Shown here: one piece after another, positions 44,301-52,777 of the stretch
Layout: every line of letters begins with the position of its first letter
How positions within the stretch are numbered: position 1 is the stretch's first letter
Source: Hyphomicrobiales bacterium
Lineage (GTDB): Bacteria; Pseudomonadota; Alphaproteobacteria; Rhizobiales; Rhizobiaceae
Length of the DNA stretch: 64,000 nt
NCBI GenBank assembly: GCA_017305935.1
Contig: JAFKJU010000006.1
Coordinates: 124,001-188,000, forward strand
Reading direction: 5' to 3'
Program-made: the position numbers and the translations under genes
Notes under the pieces: generated by a model
What the model saw: the letters and a program-made list of their open reading frames with translations, nothing else
Told to the model about the DNA's origin: nothing
Database searches by the model: none

Positions 44301-45551
44301 TCATTTCCCCTTCGCGTTCATCTGCTGATAGGCTTCGGAGAAATAGGCGAGGAAGACGTCGAGCATGCCGTTGGCATTGGCCTCGGTCTTGGCTTCCCAG
44401 CGGGCGACGAAGGTTTCCCAGGCCTTGGCCTTGCGGTTGGAGAAGGGCGATTGCGCAACCTTGGCTTCCACCGCCTCCGGCGAGAGGTCGTCGAGCAGGC
44501 GGGCGAGCGCCCGCTGCATGGCGGCATAGGTGGCCATTTCGTGGCGCTTCAAGTCGGCGAAGGCCTGGGTGAAGGCGTGCTGGCCGTCGAGATAACCGAG
44601 GCGATCGCGGCTGAGCATGGCCTCCAGCGCTTCCGAGGCGCCCGGCAGAAATTTCAGCGGATTGTTGTCCTGTGCGCCGATCATGGTGCGGTCGGCGGTC
44701 TTGACCATCGCGCGCGCCGAGGCCCGTGCCTTCAACAATTGCGCCACCTCGTCGGACACGGTCAGCATCATCGCGCCGATTTCGCGGAACAGTTCGGCCG
44801 CATCGCGATTGGCGAGCATGTGCGGCGAAAGCTGCGCGCCCTCGCAGAAGGCGGCGAGCAACCGTTCCTCCCGCGCGGCGGATGCGGCAGGCGGCCGGCG
44901 GGCGAAGGGATCGGCCTGCGGCTCCGCGGCCGGCGGAATGGGAATGGCCGGCTGCGGCGGCAAGCCACCGGCTGGGCCCGGGCGCGGATAGGCCCCGAAG
45001 GCACCGCGATCCGGCGAAACGGACCCATTGTCGGGCGGCGCATTGCGCGCAGCGGGCATGTCGATATGGGAGTCGACGAAATCCGGCAGTTTTTGCCGTG
45101 CCGCCGGCGGCTGGAAATCGCGCCGGTTCATGGGCGGCGCAGGCGACGGCCGGCCGGCGCCCCAGATATCCTCTTCGTCGTCGCCCCCCCAGGGGTTGTT
45201 GGCGGCCACGGGCGGAGCGGCAAAGCCGGCCGCCTGCGACAGGCGCACGAGGATGACATAGGTGCCGATGGTCAGCACGTCGCCGTCGCGCAGCAGATAG
45301 GGGCTTTTCACCCGCTGCTGGGCGCCGTTGACGAAGGTGCCGTTGCGGGAGATGTCGTTGAGCAGATAGCCGTCCGGCCCCGGCGCGATCTCGCAGTGCC
45401 GGCCGGAAATATAGAGCTGCGGATCGGCCAGCGCCCAGTCGCGGAAGGGATCGCGGCCGATCTCGAAGCGGCCGCCGCTTGCGGTATAGCTCGTCGGCCC
45501 GCCATCCGGCAGGCGATCGACATTGGTGATCGTCAGCGTGATCGTCTGCAT
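44301..45551 (-). CDS. fha: T6SS FHA-domain protein (TagH/Fha family)
   Basis: Residues 1-95 form an FHA domain with the phosphothreonine-site motifs FEIGRD, ISGRHCEI and NDISRNGTFVNG. A proline-rich linker (about 110-220) follows, and the last 180 residues match the C-terminal region of TagH/ImpI proteins (KFLPGASEALEAMLS and later AYQQMN). In Agrobacterium Fha binds the phosphorylated TssL and promotes secretion. The ATG at 45551 puts the FHA fold at the N-terminus; an upstream open stretch has no match. Total 416 residues. Confidence 0.92.
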   Translation of the reverse strand: MQTITLTITNVDRLPDGGPTSYTASGGRFEIGRDPFRDWALADPQLYISGRHCEIAPGPDGYLLNDISRNGTFVNGAQQRVKSPYLLRDGDVLTIGTYVILVRLSQAAGFAAPPVAANNPWGGDDEEDIWGAGRPSPAPPMNRRDFQPPAARQKLPDFVDSHIDMPAARNAPPDNGSVSPDRGAFGAYPRPGPAGGLPPQPAIPIPPAAEPQADPFARRPPAASAAREERLLAAFCEGAQLSPHMLANRDAAELFREIGAMMLTVSDEVAQLLKARASARAMVKTADRTMIGAQDNNPLKFLPGASEALEAMLSRDRLGYLDGQHAFTQAFADLKRHEMATYAAMQRALARLLDDLSPEAVEAKVAQSPFSNRKAKAWETFVARWEAKTEANANGMLDVFLAYFSEAYQQMNAKGK

Positions 45552-45606
45552 GGGCCTTGTCCTTCCCGGATGACGGGGCGAGTGGGCGATCTCCCGAGGA
45601 TACTTC

Positions 45607-45634
45607 ACTATAAAACCGCCGGGCCTGCAAACAA
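45607..45634 (-). promoter_or_regulatory. Candidate promoter of fha
   Basis: On the minus strand TTGTTT (45634-45629) and TATAGT (45612-45607) are 16 bases apart, about 55 bases before the fha start. The region 45552-45804 separates fha from the divergent vgrG; I see no equally good promoter on the plus strand. Confidence 0.4.
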
Positions 45635-45804
45635 CGTTCTTGGATCGGCCGCTTCGGACTTGCTTTTTTTCTTGCGATGGCGGCAAATATTGTCGACCGG
45701 CGATCGCCCGCGCGACGATACGGCCTTTTCGAAAGTGCATCCGAAAGTGAAGGCCGGCTTTCGAGCACGCGCTCCGGGCCGGAATGGCGCCGGAGACTTT
45801 GACC

Positions 45805-47805
45805 ATGACGGTTTTGCCGCGACAGGGGAAGCGCGCAGCGGTTCTCACCACCACCAAGGAGGCCGATTATCTCGTCGTCTCCCGCTTCGACGGTTCCGAA
45901 GCGGTGAGCGAGCTGTTCGAATACCGCGTGGAAGCGCTGAGCACGAAGGAGGATATCGACTTCGACGAGCTGCTCGGCAAGCATATGACCCTGACGCTGA
46001 ACAGCATAAACGGCGTGCAGCGCAAGTTCGACGGCATCCTGACCGAGACGCAATGGCTCGGCATGCGCGATCACTTTTACGCCTACCGGCTGGTGCTGCG
46101 GCCGTGGTTCTGGCTGCTGGCGCATCGCAGCGATTGCTTCATCTTCCACGATTCCACCGTGCAGGACATCGTCAACGCCGTGTTCGGCCGGCATGGTTTT
46201 TCCGATTTCGAGGATCGCACCGGCGGCTCCTATCCGAAGCTGGAATATTGCGTGCAATATCGCGAAAGCGACATGACCTTCGTCGCGCGCCTGCTGGAGG
46301 AATTCGGCATCGGCTATTTCTTCGAGCACAAGGAAGGCAGCCACAAGCTGATCCTGGTCGACGACAACTCGAAATTCGAGACCGCGCCCGGCGGCAGCCG
46401 CCCCTATCGACCGCTGGAGGGCCAGGACCGGCGCATGGAGGAATGTTTCGACCACTGGATCCCCGAGCGGCGCTTCACCTCCGGCCGCGTCACCATGCGC
46501 GACTATAATTTCAAGACGCCGAATGCGCAGATGCAGGCGGATTATTCCGGCCTCGGCTCCTACGAGCATGCCGATCAGGAAGTCTACGACTATCCCGGCC
46601 GCTACGAGAAGCAGCCGGACGGCAAATCCGCCGCCACCTGGCGGCTGCAGGCCGAGGAGGCGCTGGACAAGCGCTGCATGGCGACCGGCAATTGCGTGAC
46701 GCTCGCCCCCGGCCACACCGTCACGCTGACCGACCATCCGGTGCCGAGCTACGATACCGAATATGTGCTGCTGCGCGCCCGGCACAGTTTCGTCTCGCAA
46801 AGCTATCGTTCCGGCAGCGGCGCGGGCGGCGAGGAAAGCTATGACGGGCAATACGAGCTGCTGGCCAGCGACATTCCCTTCCGCCCGCCGCTAACCACCC
46901 GCAAGCCGCTCATCCACGGGCCGCAGACGGCCCTCGTCGTCAGCCCTTCCGGCGAGGAGATCGATTGTGACGAATACGGCCGCATCCTCGTGCGCTTCTT
47001 CTGGGACCGCAAGGGCGATCATTCGATCCGCTGCCGCGTCAGCCAGAACTGGGCCTCGGCGAAATGGGGCGGCATGGTCATCCCGCGCGTCGGCATGGAG
47101 GTGATCGTCGAATTCCTCGACGGCGACCCGGACCGGCCGCTGGTCACCGGTTGCGTCTACAACGCCAACAACATGCCGCCGAACGTGCTGCCGGCCCACA
47201 AGACGCGCTCGGTTTTCATGAGCTCGACCCATCGCGGCAGCGGCTTCAACGAGATCCGCTTCGAGGACGAGAGCGGCGAGGAGGAAATCTGGGTCCATGC
47301 CCAGAAATATATGAACACCGTGGTCGAGTCGCAGGAAACCCACGCCGTCGGGGCGAGCCGCGACACCACCATCGGCGCCTCGGATTCCGAAACCGTGGGC
47401 GGCGAGAAGGATGTGACCGTCGGCTCGAATTTTCGCGAGGCGATCGGCGCAAGCTATCACCTGACGGTCGGCAGCGACCGTGCGCAAAACATCGGCAAGG
47501 ATGACAGCCTCTCGGTCGGCGGCAGTTCCAGCATCGATGTCGCCAGGGCGCAGCATGTCCATGTCGGCGCCAGCTATTACCTCAAGGCCGGCACCGCCAT
47601 CGTCATCGAGGCCGGCGCCACCATGTGCCTGCAGGCCGGCGGCAGCTATATCACGCTGAGCCCCGCCGGCATCCAGATCGAGGGGCCGATGGTGCGGATC
47701 AATTGCGGTGGCGCCCCCTTCCAGGGCGTGCCGGTGCCGAAGAAGGCAGCCGACAAGACCAAGGGGCCGCACGCCAAGCGTTACGACCGGTCCTTCAAGA
47801 AATAG
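45805..47805 (+). CDS. vgrG: T6SS spike protein VgrG (TssI)
   Basis: The 666-residue product has the Gp27-like domain at the N-terminus (LVVSRFDGSEAVSELFEYRVE), the Gp5 OB domain near residue 390-480 (GRILVRFFWDRKGD, GMVIPRVGMEVIVEFLDGDP), and a beta-helix of repeated short strands to about 610 (SETVGGEKDVTVG and similar). It has no toxin extension; the end is a short lysine-rich tail, so effectors must ride through PAAR. The ATG at 45805 has GGAG nine bases upstream; an ATG seven codons earlier is possible. It is divergent from the tss operon. Confidence 0.95.
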   Translation: MTVLPRQGKRAAVLTTTKEADYLVVSRFDGSEAVSELFEYRVEALSTKEDIDFDELLGKHMTLTLNSINGVQRKFDGILTETQWLGMRDHFYAYRLVLRPWFWLLAHRSDCFIFHDSTVQDIVNAVFGRHGFSDFEDRTGGSYPKLEYCVQYRESDMTFVARLLEEFGIGYFFEHKEGSHKLILVDDNSKFETAPGGSRPYRPLEGQDRRMEECFDHWIPERRFTSGRVTMRDYNFKTPNAQMQADYSGLGSYEHADQEVYDYPGRYEKQPDGKSAATWRLQAEEALDKRCMATGNCVTLAPGHTVTLTDHPVPSYDTEYVLLRARHSFVSQSYRSGSGAGGEESYDGQYELLASDIPFRPPLTTRKPLIHGPQTALVVSPSGEEIDCDEYGRILVRFFWDRKGDHSIRCRVSQNWASAKWGGMVIPRVGMEVIVEFLDGDPDRPLVTGCVYNANNMPPNVLPAHKTRSVFMSSTHRGSGFNEIRFEDESGEEEIWVHAQKYMNTVVESQETHAVGASRDTTIGASDSETVGGEKDVTVGSNFREAIGASYHLTVGSDRAQNIGKDDSLSVGGSSSIDVARAQHVHVGASYYLKAGTAIVIEAGATMCLQAGGSYITLSPAGIQIEGPMVRINCGGAPFQGVPVPKKAADKTKGPHAKRYDRSFKK

Positions 47806-47835
47806 GAGCGCCGGGATGAGCAAGGACACCTGCCC

Positions 47836-48594
47836 ATGAAACCGGCGGCCAGACTGGGGGACATGCATACCTGCCCGCTGGCGACGCCCGGCACGCCGCC
47901 CATTCCCCATGTCGGCGGGCCGATCATGCCGCCCTGCTATCCGCCTGTCATGGTCGGCAACCAGCCGGCGGCGCGGGTGGGCGACATGTGCATCTGTGTC
48001 GGCCCGCCGGATGCCATCGTCGAGGGCTCGATGGGGGTGTTGATCGGCAACCAGTTCGCCGCCCGCATCGGCGATGCGACGGCGCATGGCGGCGTCATCA
48101 CCGCCGGCTTGCCGAGCGTGCTGATCGGCGAAACCGGTGGCGGCGGCCATGGGCTGGCGAGTGCGGTCGCCGGCGTCAATCCGGCAAACAGCACCATCAA
48201 TTGCGGCAATATCATCGATGCCGCCGCCGCCCGTCTCAACGGCAGCGACCCGGATGCCGCCGCCCCCGCCGGCCAGGACGGCACCTTTCCGCAGATCGAG
48301 CAGCGCTTCGGCACGACTTTGACCTGGGGCTCGGATTTCCAGAGCGCCTTCGACGCCGTGCGCGCTGGCGGCGACGGCACCATGGCGGTGGTCGGCATCG
48401 GCTATTCCGGCGGGCGCGGCTCGCATGTGGTGCTGCTCGCCAATGACGGCGGCTCGGTCGGCATCGTCGAGGGGCAGGATTGGGGCGCAGGCAATCCGCC
48501 GGAGGCGATCACCGATGTCAATCGCGCGAACACTCGCTACAATTCTGATGGCGGCAGCAATATCGGCTGGGGCATCGTCCCGCCCCGCCCCTGA
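47836..48594 (+). CDS. PAAR protein with papain-like C-terminal domain, probable T6SS effector
   Basis: The 252-residue protein starts with a full PAAR tip domain: AARLGDMHTC, GNQPAARVGDMCICVGPPD and GNQFAARIGDATAHGG, residues 1-98. The C-terminal 140 residues hold Cys123 in NSTINCGNIIDAA, His197 in GRGSHVVLLANDGG and Asp215 in IVEGQDWG, the order and spacing of papain-fold toxin domains of polymorphic toxins, which act as glutamine deamidases or proteases. It lies 30 bases after vgrG and would sit on the VgrG tip. The next gene looks like its immunity protein. Activity and target are not known. Confidence 0.82.
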   Translation: MKPAARLGDMHTCPLATPGTPPIPHVGGPIMPPCYPPVMVGNQPAARVGDMCICVGPPDAIVEGSMGVLIGNQFAARIGDATAHGGVITAGLPSVLIGETGGGGHGLASAVAGVNPANSTINCGNIIDAAAARLNGSDPDAAAPAGQDGTFPQIEQRFGTTLTWGSDFQSAFDAVRAGGDGTMAVVGIGYSGGRGSHVVLLANDGGSVGIVEGQDWGAGNPPEAITDVNRANTRYNSDGGSNIGWGIVPPRP

Positions 48595-48613
48595 AACGAA
48601 CAGGAACGGCACA

Positions 48614-48904
48614 ATGGATGTCCACAATGCAGCGGAAGCCGAAACCATCTTCAGGACGAAATTCCTGTCGACGCTGAAGCATGATTTCGTGGTGCTGGAA
48701 ACCCAGGAGCACGATTTCGGCTGGGTGTTCCTCTACACCACCCGCCGCTATGTCGAGACCAAGGATCCGAGCACGCTGGTGCCCGGCAGCGGTCCGGTCG
48801 TCGTGCTGCGCAACGGCGACGTCGTGCCGCTTACCACCTCCGCGCCGCCGGACATGGCGATCGCCGCCTTCGAGGCGGACTGGCGCAAGGCGCAGGGGCG
48901 ATAG
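48614..48904 (+). CDS. Imm35/YrhB-like immunity protein
   Basis: The 96-residue acidic protein contains FGWVFLYTTRRYVETKDPS and GSGPVVVLRNGDVVPL, the pattern of the Imm35 (YrhB) immunity family: a GWVFFY strand, then a glycine-proline strand and a final helix with FEADW. It begins 19 bases after the PAAR effector gene, with AGGAA eight bases before the ATG. Position and family together make it the likely inhibitor that protects the producer from the papain-like domain. Confidence 0.8.
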   Translation: MDVHNAAEAETIFRTKFLSTLKHDFVVLETQEHDFGWVFLYTTRRYVETKDPSTLVPGSGPVVVLRNGDVVPLTTSAPPDMAIAAFEADWRKAQGR

Positions 48905-49043
48905 GCGTTTTCAACGCCGCCTTCGCCCCCGGAACCCGCGATTTTCCGGCGTCGCGGAAGGCGGCCCTGCGGTAATACCCTGGGGTTATTGGCTTCGGCC
49001 CCGCTTTCGCCGACTCTCGCTCCCTCATCTGGAGGAGGGGAAC

Positions 49044-50375
49044 ATGACAGAATCCATCAAACTCGACCGCACGCTCGGCCTGTGGTCCGTGGTGCTGTTC
49101 GGGCTGGCCTATATGACGCCGATGATCGTGTTCGGCACGTTCGGGGCGCTGGCCTCCGTCAGCGCCGGCACGACGGCCATGGCCTATTTCATCGCGGCGG
49201 CGGCGATTTTCCTGACGGCGGTCAGCTACGGCATCATGGCCAGGGTCTATCCGGTCGCCGGCTCGGCCTATACCTATGCCCGCAAGTCGCTGAATTCCGG
49301 CGCCGGCTTTCTCGTCGGCTGGGCGGTGCTGCTCGATTATTTCTTCCTGCCGATGGTCATCTGGCTGATCGGCGCGGCCTATCTCAAGTCGGCCTTTCCG
49401 ACCGTGCCGGCCTGGATGTGGATCGTCGGTTTCATTGTGCTGACCACCGCCGTCAACGTCGTGGGCATCGCCTTCGCCAACCGGGTGAACGTCGTCCTGA
49501 TGCTGGTGCAGCTTTCGGTGCTGATCGCTTTCGTGGCGCTGGCCGCGCGTTATGTCGTCGCCCTCAACGGCGTCGGCGGGCTCGCCTCGGTGCGGCCGTT
49601 CTTCGAGCCTGGCGTCCCGTTCGGCGCCTCCGTCGCGGGTGCGGCGATCGCCGCCTATTCCTTCCTCGGCTTCGATGCCGTCTCGACGCTGACCGAGGAG
49701 ACCCGCGACCCGACCCGCACCATGCCGAAGGCGATCATGATCATCGCCGTCATCGGCGGCCTGATCTTCACCGGCTCGGCCTATATCACCCAGCTTGCCC
49801 ATCCCGGTGGCGAATTCGCCTCGGTCGATTCCGCCGCGACGGAAATCGCGCTGATGATCGGCGGCGACCTGTTCGTCACCGTCTTCCTGGCGACGCTGGT
49901 GGTGGCGCAGTTCACCTCGGGTCTCGCCGCGCAGGCCAGCGTCGGCCGCCTGCTGTTCGCCATGGGCCGCGACGGCGTGCTGCCGGCCGGCATCTTCGGC
50001 AGGCTGCATGAGACATGGCGCACGCCGGTCATGAACCTCGTCGTCGTCGGCATCGTCGGGCTTCTGGCGCTGACGCTCGACGTCACCACCTCGACCTCGT
50101 TCATCAATTTCGGTGCGTTCCTCGCCTTCACCGCCGTCAACGTCTCGGTGATCGCGCTTTATCTGAAGGGGAATGCCGTCGTGCGGCCGCTCGGTCCTCT
50201 CGTCGGGCTGCTCGTGCCGGCGGCGGGCGCGCTGTGCGATCTCTTCCTGTTGTGGAACCTCGACGGCAATGCCAAGCTGCTCGGCCTCGCCTGGCTGGCG
50301 CTCGGCATCTGCTATCTCGCCTATCTCACCCGCTTCTTCCAGACGGCGCCGCCGGAAGTGGAATTCGTCGAGTGA
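49044..50375 (+). CDS. APC superfamily amino acid permease
   Basis: The 443-residue membrane protein has about twelve helices, with the APC opening LGLWSVVLFGLAYMTPMIVFG, the conserved TEETRDPTRTMPKAI loop near 215-230, and AGSAYTYARKSL. It resembles putrescine or amino acid importers of the PuuP type. The start follows a strong GGAGGAGGGG. It is convergent with the LuxR gene, whose end is adjacent. A second amidase lies beyond, which may make the substrate of this importer or use it. Confidence 0.92.
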   Translation: MTESIKLDRTLGLWSVVLFGLAYMTPMIVFGTFGALASVSAGTTAMAYFIAAAAIFLTAVSYGIMARVYPVAGSAYTYARKSLNSGAGFLVGWAVLLDYFFLPMVIWLIGAAYLKSAFPTVPAWMWIVGFIVLTTAVNVVGIAFANRVNVVLMLVQLSVLIAFVALAARYVVALNGVGGLASVRPFFEPGVPFGASVAGAAIAAYSFLGFDAVSTLTEETRDPTRTMPKAIMIIAVIGGLIFTGSAYITQLAHPGGEFASVDSAATEIALMIGGDLFVTVFLATLVVAQFTSGLAAQASVGRLLFAMGRDGVLPAGIFGRLHETWRTPVMNLVVVGIVGLLALTLDVTTSTSFINFGAFLAFTAVNVSVIALYLKGNAVVRPLGPLVGLLVPAAGALCDLFLLWNLDGNAKLLGLAWLALGICYLAYLTRFFQTAPPEVEFVE

Positions 50376-51143
50376 TCAGCGGCGGCTGAGAAAGAGATGG
50401 AACAGTTCCGCCTGGCTGGAAATGCCGAGCTTGGCATAGGCCTGGCGGCGATGGACCTTGACGGTGTTGGGCGAAAGCCCCAGCGTCGCGGCGATGGAAT
50501 AGGAGGAGTGACCCTTGAGAATGAGGGTCACGATCTCAAGCTCCCGCTTCGACAGCAGCGGATGGCTGATCGCTGCCGCCGCCTGGTCATCGCCGGCGGC
50601 CGGGCTGAAGCGCTCGAACCAATGCCGCTCGGCCAGCGCCTGCACCAGCGGCGCGGCACTTTCCAGCCGGGCGATGTCGCGGCGCGAAAAGGCCGGCACC
50701 GCGCCGATGCGCGACAGCGACAAGACCGCATCGGCATGGCGCAGCCGCAGGATGAAGCCGACCTCGTCGAGAATGCCGGTCGCCTGGTAGTGGCGGCGGT
50801 AATATTCCGTCTCAGTAAACCGGTCCGGCGCCAGTCGCCGCATGACCAGCAGGCCCCGGCGCCCGCTGCGCACCGCATCGTGGAACGGATCGACGATATA
50901 GGCGCCGGCGAGATAGTGGTCGACGATGGTGGTGCGGTCGCCGACGATGCGCTCATTGTCGAGATCGAAGGCCTTGCCGCCAGGCGCATAGGCAAAGCCG
51001 TTCATCATCTCGAAGGGGACGAGTTGTTTCAGCGCGTCTTCAAGCGCTGCCGGAAAGCCGGGTTCGCCAAGCGCCGTCACCGCCCCGGCAAGCGCCGCGT
51101 TCCAGTCATCGATATAGCCCACCGCGCCCGTCTTTGCCGTCAC
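50376..51143 (-). CDS. LuxR family regulator with GAF-like sensor domain
   Basis: The 255-residue protein has a C-terminal LuxR helix-turn-helix (LSKRELEIVTLILKGHSSYSIAATLGLSPNTVKVHRRQAY region, about residues 190-250). The N-terminal part lacks the acyl-homoserine lactone signature and looks like a GAF-type sensor. No synthase gene is near. It is divergent from the amidase gene at 51249 and convergent with the APC permease, so it probably controls one or both. Confidence 0.88.
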   Translation of the reverse strand: MTAKTGAVGYIDDWNAALAGAVTALGEPGFPAALEDALKQLVPFEMMNGFAYAPGGKAFDLDNERIVGDRTTIVDHYLAGAYIVDPFHDAVRSGRRGLLVMRRLAPDRFTETEYYRRHYQATGILDEVGFILRLRHADAVLSLSRIGAVPAFSRRDIARLESAAPLVQALAERHWFERFSPAAGDDQAAAAISHPLLSKRELEIVTLILKGHSSYSIAATLGLSPNTVKVHRRQAYAKLGISSQAELFHLFLSRR

Positions 51144-51248
51144 GTCTATCCCCCGTCGCGGGCAAAGCCGCCTTTTTACCTTCCCCGAATCGTGAAAACG
51201 CGCGCTTGCTCATTGACTTGAATTTTTCCTAGCACGGAGTCCGCCGCC

Positions 51249-52679
51249 ATGCAGTCCGTTTCTGAAGACCCTATCCATCCGCTCGACCTGCCGGCAATGG
51301 AAATCGCCGCCGGCATTCGCACCGGCCGGTTTTCCGCCGAGGCGGTCGTTTGCGAATCCCTGCGGCGGGCGAAGATCGTCGACGGCGCGCTGAACGCCTT
51401 CACCCTGCTGCGCGAGGAGGCGGCACTTGCCGCCGCGCGCGCGGTCGACCTGCGCATCGCCAGCGGCGAAGACGTGCCCCCGCTGCTCGGCGTGCCCTTC
51501 GCCGCCAAGGATCTGACGCCAACGGCCGGCGATCTCACCACGCTCGGCTCCTGGACGCGCGGCGACTGGGTGCCGCAGGAGACGGCATTGTGCATCCGCC
51601 GGCTGGAGGCGGCCGGCGCCATCCTGATCGCCAAGACCACGACGCCGGAATTCGCCCATTCCAGTTTCACCGCCAGCCCGCGCTGGGGCATCACCCGCAA
51701 TCCCTGGGATGCGACGCGCACCAGCGGCGGTTCCTCCGGCGGCTCGGCGGTGGCGGTGGCGACCGGCGTCGTTCCCTTCGCGGAGGGCACGGACATGGGC
51801 GGCTCGGTGCGCATTCCCGCCGCCCTTTCCGGCGTCGTCGGGCTCAAACCCAGCCTCGGGCGCATTCCCATGACCATCCTGCCGAGCGTCTTCGACAATA
51901 TCTCGCATTTCGGGCCGCTGGCGCGGACGATCGCCGACGCCACCGCTTTCATGGCCGCCACGTCAGGGCCGGACGATGCCGACATCGCCTCGCTGCCGCT
52001 CACCTTTTCGGCGGAGCGGGCCGGCGCGGGCGCGCTTGCCGGCCGGCGTTTCGCGCTCTCGCTCGATCTCGGCTATTATGGCGTCGAGGCGCCGGTTCGG
52101 ACCGCGATCCTCGCGGCGGCGGACAGGTTGCTTGCCGCCGGCGCGGTGGTCGAAGAGGTCGAGATCGGCTGGACGCGGGCGGTCAATGACGGCTGGTTCG
52201 ATCTCTGGTGCGTGTTCATGGCCGCCTATTTCGGCGAGACGCTGCCCGCATACCGGGAGCGGATGGACCCGATCGTCGTCGATCTCATCGAGCGCGGACA
52301 GGGCATGAGCGCCGTCGCCTACAAGAGGGTCGAATTGTTGCGCACCGCCATGTGGCGCGATCTCGCCGCCATCCTGGCCCGTTACGATGCGCTTCTCTGC
52401 CCGACCTGCGCGGTGACCGCGCCGCCGGCCGAGGCCGATGACAACGATTACGCCGCCGATCTGCCGGACGGGCGGCTGGCCGGCCTCGACATGACCTGTC
52501 CGTTCAACCTGCTGCCGCAATGCCCGGCCCTGTCGGTGCCGGCGGGGCTGGCGGGGGGCATGCCGGTCGGGCTGCAGATCGTCGGCCGGCGCTTTGCCGA
52601 CGAGGCGGTGCTGTCGCTCGGCGGCGCGATCGAGCGGACGCTCGGGACCGGCGGACGGGCGCCCGGCTGGCGCTGGTAA
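51249..52679 (+). CDS. Amidase signature family enzyme
   Basis: The 476-residue enzyme has the complete Ser-cisSer-Lys triad: Lys in VPFAAKDLTPTAGD, cis-Ser in SGGSSGGSAVAV, nucleophile in GTDMGGSVRIPAAL. Ending PVGLQIVGRRFADEAVL is typical. It would hydrolyse an amide in the cytosol; the substrate could be an N-carbamoyl, aryl or aliphatic amide. It differs clearly from the NylA-like amidase at 19578. Its start lies 105 bases from the divergent LuxR gene. Confidence 0.92.
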   Translation: MQSVSEDPIHPLDLPAMEIAAGIRTGRFSAEAVVCESLRRAKIVDGALNAFTLLREEAALAAARAVDLRIASGEDVPPLLGVPFAAKDLTPTAGDLTTLGSWTRGDWVPQETALCIRRLEAAGAILIAKTTTPEFAHSSFTASPRWGITRNPWDATRTSGGSSGGSAVAVATGVVPFAEGTDMGGSVRIPAALSGVVGLKPSLGRIPMTILPSVFDNISHFGPLARTIADATAFMAATSGPDDADIASLPLTFSAERAGAGALAGRRFALSLDLGYYGVEAPVRTAILAAADRLLAAGAVVEEVEIGWTRAVNDGWFDLWCVFMAAYFGETLPAYRERMDPIVVDLIERGQGMSAVAYKRVELLRTAMWRDLAAILARYDALLCPTCAVTAPPAEADDNDYAADLPDGRLAGLDMTCPFNLLPQCPALSVPAGLAGGMPVGLQIVGRRFADEAVLSLGGAIERTLGTGGRAPGWRW

Positions 52680-52777
52680 GCCGGCTGGCCGGCAAGGGCC
52701 GCCATCGCGACGATAGGCCCGTTTTCTTTCGGGAACGGTATGTTAGGCTGGAAGCGTTCACCGGCCACGGAGATGGG

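Noticed and set aside
48959-48985. AATACCC/GGGTTATT hairpin upstream of the APC permease
   Set aside because: Short arms with a bulge, common by chance; no terminator or riboswitch features around it.
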